7,014 nucleotides of DNA from an uncultured Flavobacteriia bacterium (GTDB taxonomy: Bacteria; Bacteroidota; Bacteroidia; Flavobacteriales_D; Crocinitomicaceae), in the NCBI GenBank assembly GCA_903930085.1, contig CAIYXD010000005.1:1-7014 (forward strand). The letters run 5' to 3'. The notes under the pieces were generated by a model. That model was not told the origin of the DNA. It did not search any database and was given only the letters and a program-made list of their open reading frames with translations. The translations under genes and the position numbers were made by a program. This document shows, one piece after another, positions 5,373 to 7,014 of this stretch (position 1 is the first letter of the stretch; each line of letters opens with the position of its first letter).

Positions 5373-6413
5373 ATGGAATTAAAAAATGATCTTATTTTAA
5401 GAGCCGCTCGCGGGGAGTCAATCGAAAGATATCCCGTTTGGTTAATGCGTCAAGCAGGTAGAATATTACCCGAATACAGAGCAGTTCGTGCAAAATTATC
5501 TGGATTTAAAGAATTAGTTGAAACGCCGCAATTTTCAGCAGAAGTTACTGTTCAACCAGTTGATTTGCTTGGCGTAGATGCTGCAATTATTTTTTCGGAT
5601 ATTTTAGTCGTTCCGGAAGCAATGGGTTTGGAATACCAAATGCTAGAAGCAAAAGGTCCTTGGTTTGAAAAAACAATCCGTAGCGAAGAAGGTTTGCGAT
5701 TTGCAGAAACGAATTTTGACATCGAGGATCGCCTAGGATATGTTCTAGAAGCAATCAAACTTGCGAATAAGGAATTGGATGGAAGAGTTCCACTGATTGG
5801 CTTTGCAGGAGCTCCATGGACAATTTTTTGCTACATGGTGGAAGGACACGGTTCAAAAACGTTCTCGGAATCTAGAAAATTATTGTACACCAATCCAACT
5901 TTGGCACACGAGTTGCTAAGTCGGATCACGGATGTGACAATTCAGTATATGAAAGCACAAGTAAAAGCAGGAGCGCACATGCTTCAACTGTTTGATTCTT
6001 GGGCTGGAATTTTGGGGACAGAACAATATGCTGAATTTGGATTGAAATACGTGGATAAAATTGCAAATGCCCTAACGGAGGTTCCATTAACAATCTTTTC
6101 GAAAGGCGCGATTCTCTCCATTCCTGCAATTGCAAAATTAAATTGCGCAACAGTTGGTTTGGATTGGAACATGGATAGCGTTGCTATTCGCAAGGAAATT
6201 GGAGATTCTCGAACGTTACAGGGTAATTTAGATCCGTGTGCGTTGTATTCTTCACACAAAGAAGTTGAAAATTTAACAAGAAAAATGTTAGATTCGTTCA
6301 CAAGTAAAAGACATATTGTAAATTTGGGTCACGGAGTTTATCCCGATATTGATCCTGAGAAGGTTAAAACATTTATTAAAACTGTTAAAAACTATGAGCT
6401 ACACCATGAATAA
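5373..6413 (+). CDS. hemE: Uroporphyrinogen decarboxylase
   Basis: The product converts uroporphyrinogen III to coproporphyrinogen III by four decarboxylations in cytoplasmic heme biosynthesis. From ATG 5373 it has 346 residues, typical for bacterial HemE. Conserved blocks are P21-VWLMRQAGRILPEYR (Arg26), AIIFSDILVVPEAMG (Asp76), GFAGAPWTIFCYMVEG (Tyr154), QLFDSWAG (Ser209), GLDWNMD, LQGNLDP and NLGHG (His320). They correspond to the human enzyme's Arg37, Asp86, Tyr164, Ser219 and His339, so the active site looks complete. In-frame TTG codons at 5364 and 5367 would add up to three residues; the ATG is preferred because MELKNDL starts this family in relatives as I recall, and TTG 5364 overlaps the -7 element. 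The gene lies 50 bases after ung, and its last 8 bases overlap the next gene. Confidence 0.96.
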   Translation: MELKNDLILRAARGESIERYPVWLMRQAGRILPEYRAVRAKLSGFKELVETPQFSAEVTVQPVDLLGVDAAIIFSDILVVPEAMGLEYQMLEAKGPWFEKTIRSEEGLRFAETNFDIEDRLGYVLEAIKLANKELDGRVPLIGFAGAPWTIFCYMVEGHGSKTFSESRKLLYTNPTLAHELLSRITDVTIQYMKAQVKAGAHMLQLFDSWAGILGTEQYAEFGLKYVDKIANALTEVPLTIFSKGAILSIPAIAKLNCATVGLDWNMDSVAIRKEIGDSRTLQGNLDPCALYSSHKEVENLTRKMLDSFTSKRHIVNLGHGVYPDIDPEKVKTFIKTVKNYELHHE

Positions 6414-7014
6414 TTTTAGAAAAATCAGTGCAATCCTTTTTGTTGGGTTGTCAACTATTTCTGCATATGGACAATATACAGAAAACCTTGTTTCCAACGG
6501 GAGTTTTGAAGCTATTGAAGGCAAAATAAAAGGACTGAAAGGTATCGATATCGCAACAGGATGGACTTCTCCAACGGGCGTTCCATCCGATTTATTTGGT
6601 CCTGTTAAAGCAAAAGGAAGTGAAATTTCACCAGCAAATGTGCCAGATAATGTCTATGGAAAAGAAGATGCGAAAGACGGGTCAAATTATGCTGGAATTG
6701 TAGCGTATTCTTTCGGAGCTAAAGTTCCACGTTCGTATATTCTTGGAAAATTAGATGCACCATTGAAAAAAGGAATGCGTTACTGCGTAAAATTCAATGT
6801 TTCTCTTGCAGAAGCTTCGAAATATGCATCCAATAACATTGGCATTAGTTTCACAAAAAAAGATCCAAGTACAGAAGATAAAACGCCAATTATTGCAGAA
6901 GCAAGTATTTTACACCCGGAAAATGATTCTAAAACGTTCAACAAAACCTATTCTTGGGAACAAATTTGTGGTACGTTCACTGCTGAAGGTGGAGAAAAAT
7001 TTATAACGATTGGA
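6406..7014 (+). CDS. Secreted/envelope protein with NGSFE-type N-terminal domain (3' truncated by window)
   Basis: An open frame runs from ATG 6406 to the last base without a stop, giving 203 residues of an incomplete protein. A Sec signal peptide is clear (MNNFRKISAILFVGLSTISAYG|Q23). The mature part opens with N27-LVSNGSFE, followed by TGWTSPTGVPSDLFG, KDGSNYAGIVAYSF, KKGMRYCVKFNVSLAEASKYA and SWEQICGTF.AEGGEKFITIG. This resembles the beta-sandwich (carbohydrate-binding-like) N-terminal domains of Bacteroidota envelope proteins that often end in an OmpA peptidoglycan-binding domain, so an OmpA-family protein is my best inference. The missing 3' part would decide it. The start overlaps the hemE stop by 8 bases with no promoter element in between, so translation is probably coupled to hemE. 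An in-frame ATG at 6394 would add MSYT before the signal peptide and is less likely. Confidence 0.8.
   Translation, partial: MNNFRKISAILFVGLSTISAYGQYTENLVSNGSFEAIEGKIKGLKGIDIATGWTSPTGVPSDLFGPVKAKGSEISPANVPDNVYGKEDAKDGSNYAGIVAYSFGAKVPRSYILGKLDAPLKKGMRYCVKFNVSLAEASKYASNNIGISFTKKDPSTEDKTPIIAEASILHPENDSKTFNKTYSWEQICGTFTAEGGEKFITIG

Noticed and set aside
5984..6301. 105-codon minus-strand open frame inside hemE
   Set aside because: It is antisense to conserved hemE blocks and is best explained as a shadow of that coding sequence.
1337..6413. A heme uptake plus heme synthesis gene cluster (receptor with hemE)
   Set aside because: The two genes are separated by a convergent lipoprotein gene, a terminator and ung, and the receptor's heme specificity is doubtful, so proximity alone does not support a system.
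6797..7006. 69-codon plus-strand open frame near the right end
   Set aside because: It lies in a different frame within the secreted-protein gene, whose frame has a signal peptide and runs open to the window edge.
1..7014. CRISPR array, tRNA/rRNA, insertion sequence or defence system
   Set aside because: No spaced direct repeats, RNA-gene signatures, transposase motifs, terminal inverted repeats or known defence domains were seen on either strand.

Overview
The window reads as an AT-rich chromosomal segment of a Bacteroidota bacterium, most likely a member of the Flavobacteriales. Several points support this. There are repeated matches to the Bacteroidota -7 promoter element TAnnTTTG just ahead of start codons, and Shine-Dalgarno sequences are largely absent. 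The TonB-dependent receptor has a small carboxypeptidase-regulatory-like domain between signal peptide and plug. There is also a lipoprotein with a Bacteroidota-type signal peptide and a secreted protein opening with an NLV.NGSFE motif. A Fluviicola/Crocinitomicaceae-like host is my guess from the style of the proteins, not something shown by the sequence.

Layout from left to right: (1) a minus-strand alpha/beta-hydrolase esterase at 39-668 with an intact Ser-Asp-His triad. (2) A divergent short intergenic region carrying back-to-back TAnnTTTG elements. (3) A plus-strand pair, made of a small membrane-anchored protein of unknown function (from about 742) and a complete outer-membrane TonB-dependent receptor of the heme-receptor-like type (1337-3745), separated by 61 bases that contain a perfect 9-bp dyad. 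(4) A convergent junction with a long hairpin that can serve both strands as a terminator. (5) A minus-strand lipoprotein of unknown function (3811-4575). (6) A compact divergent promoter region, then ung (uracil-DNA glycosylase), hemE (uroporphyrinogen decarboxylase) and the start of a secreted protein that runs off the right end. The last gene overlaps the end of hemE by 8 bases.

Functionally this is mostly housekeeping and envelope content: DNA uracil repair, one step of heme biosynthesis, an outer-membrane importer, a lipoprotein and a probable envelope protein. The receptor and its upstream partner look like one transcription unit, and hemE with the following secreted protein look like another. 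I see no mobile element, CRISPR array, tRNA, rRNA or defence system. No stretch longer than about 300 bases lacks a gene.

The most interesting signals are regulatory. A nearly symmetric divergent promoter lies between the lipoprotein and ung. The arrangement TATCTTTG-N5/6-ATG occurs at two genes and implies leaderless or near-leaderless mRNAs. The receptor keeps the FRAP/NPN(L/V) boxes of heme receptors but has no histidine between them. Nothing here amounts to a clearly novel biological system.
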